Notes under the pieces: model-generated
Seen by the model: only the letters and a program-made list of their open reading frames with translations
Databases searched by the model: none
Told to the model about the DNA's origin: nothing
Made by a program: the position numbers and the translations under genes
In this document: positions 5,383 to 6,105 of the stretch, piece by piece
Position numbering within the stretch: position 1 is the first letter of the stretch
How the letters are laid out: every line of letters begins with the position of its first letter
Source: Parvularcula sp.
GTDB taxonomy: Bacteria; Pseudomonadota; Alphaproteobacteria; Caulobacterales; Parvularculaceae
Length of the DNA: 6,105 bases
Reading direction: 5' to 3'
Assembly (NCBI GenBank): GCA_003506635.1
Contig: DNZB01000304.1
Location: 3,304 to 9,408 of the forward strand

Positions 5383-6105
5383 TCAGTCGCCTACGTAATA
5401 CTTCTCGGCCGCCGACCGCGTGATCGGCGTGACGATCTGTTCCGGCACAAGTTTCAGCGTCGCTGCCGCGATCTTCGGCAACAAGCCGGGGACCACGACC
5501 TCAACGCCGCGGTCATTGCGCGCCCAGGCCTCGCTCGCGACTTCCTCCGCCGTCTGCTTGAGGAATTTCGGCGTCGAGGCCATCTTGTCGGCCATATTGT
5601 TCGCCTGCTGAAATTCCGTATCGACGAAGCCGGGACAAACGGCGGTCACGAAGACGCCTTTCGCAGCGACTTCGGCGTTCAATGACTGCGAGAATTTGAC
5701 GACGAAGCTCTTGCTCGCCGGGTACAGCGTGTGTCCCTTGCCGCCGCTGGAGAATGCGGTAATCGATGAAATATTGATGATCCGCCCGAAGCCGCGCGCG
5801 ATCATGCCCGGCAAGACGAGGCGCGACAGCGCGACAGGACCGGTCACTGATAATTCGATATACCCGAGCTGGCGATCAAGCGGCGTCGCCGCGAATGACT
5901 GCGGTATGGAATAGCCGGCATTGTTGATCAGAATATCAACGCCGCGGCCGCCGGAAGCCGCCCAGGCGCAAACCGCGTCCGGCGCTGCGGGATCGCAAAG
6001 GTCCGTGGATCGGAAGACCGCCGAGACGGCGTATTTTGACGCAAGCTCATGCGCCAGCGCCTCGAGCCGATCCGCGCGCCGGGCGACAAGGGCGACGTCA
6101 ATTCC
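5383..6105 (-). CDS. Classical short-chain dehydrogenase/reductase, C-terminal 240 residues (cut by window edge)
   Basis: The frame is open from the right edge to a TGA at 5385-5383. The internal GTG at 5847 is not the true start, because conserved SDR sequence continues upstream of it. Fragment residues 1-10 (GIDVALVARR) are the second Rossmann strand; the Arg pair suggests a preference for NADP(H). The glycine-rich TGxxxGxG motif must lie just outside the window. DILINNAG (57-64), the catalytic Ser in NISS (111-114), YPASK (128-132, Tyr128 and Lys132) and PGFVDT (158-163) are all intact. About 20-25 N-terminal residues are missing relative to a usual protein of about 260. The enzyme interconverts an alcohol and a ketone or aldehyde using a nicotinamide cofactor. 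The GMC gene starts 7-19 bases downstream, so the two are very likely one operon and may act on the same substrate class. The substrate is not identifiable. Confidence 0.95.
   Translation of the reverse strand, partial: GIDVALVARRADRLEALAHELASKYAVSAVFRSTDLCDPAAPDAVCAWAASGGRGVDILINNAGYSIPQSFAATPLDRQLGYIELSVTGPVALSRLVLPGMIARGFGRIINISSITAFSSGGKGHTLYPASKSFVVKFSQSLNAEVAAKGVFVTAVCPGFVDTEFQQANNMADKMASTPKFLKQTAEEVASEAWARNDRGVEVVVPGLLPKIAAATLKLVPEQIVTPITRSAAEKYYVGD

Noticed and set aside
5383..5847. The SDR as a complete 154-residue protein starting at a GTG at 5847
   Set aside because: In-frame conserved SDR sequence, including the NNAG motif, continues upstream to the window edge.
1..6105. CRISPR array, insertion sequence or phage attachment site
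   Set aside because: There are no regularly spaced direct repeats, no transposase or integrase frame, and no terminal repeats flanking a gene.

Overview
The window looks like a piece of an alphaproteobacterial chromosome. The base composition is GC-rich, and the ECF sigma factor is paired through an ATGA overlap with an NrsF-type (DUF1109) membrane anti-sigma factor, an arrangement best known from Caulobacter and relatives. Genus cannot be fixed; Hyphomicrobiales or Caulobacterales-like lineages fit. All five or six genes I can support lie on the minus strand, so the biological order runs from high to low coordinates.

From the right edge: (i) 6105-5383, the C-terminal 240 residues of a classical short-chain dehydrogenase/reductase (SDR), cut by the window edge; (ii) 5363-3783 (or from a TTG at 5375), a GMC-family FAD oxidoreductase with an unusual four-cysteine insert, tightly coupled to the SDR. 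(iii) 3782-3627 is an intergenic stretch with GC-rich hairpins and a perfect 7+7 inverted repeat abutting the sigma-factor start. (iv) 3626-3090 and 3093-2449 form the ECF sigma/NrsF anti-sigma operon, closed by an intrinsic terminator at about 2373-2405. (v) 2372-2044 is about 330 bases without a credible gene. It holds two further hairpins and a second strong minus-strand terminator (2195-2241), which together could be a small RNA or a structured leader, followed by a possible promoter. (vi) 2043-1612 is a small His/Cys-containing DUF2946-type membrane protein. (vii) 1611-1359 is a leader or intergenic region with a 22-bp perfect palindrome and a nested inverted repeat. (viii) 1358-1 is the N-terminal 452 residues of a TonB-dependent outer membrane receptor, cut by the left edge.

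Inferred working picture: the sigma/anti-sigma pair is a stress switch. In the Caulobacter family this switch responds to heavy metals through conserved cysteines in the anti-sigma factor, and both cysteine positions are present here. The DUF2946 protein and TonB-dependent receptor downstream suggest an envelope metal or metal-chelate uptake module, possibly copper or iron. The SDR/GMC pair probably performs successive oxidations or reductions on an unidentified alcohol or sterol-like substrate. Whether the sigma factor controls either neighbour cannot be settled from the sequence alone. I found no mobile element, CRISPR array, tRNA or rRNA.
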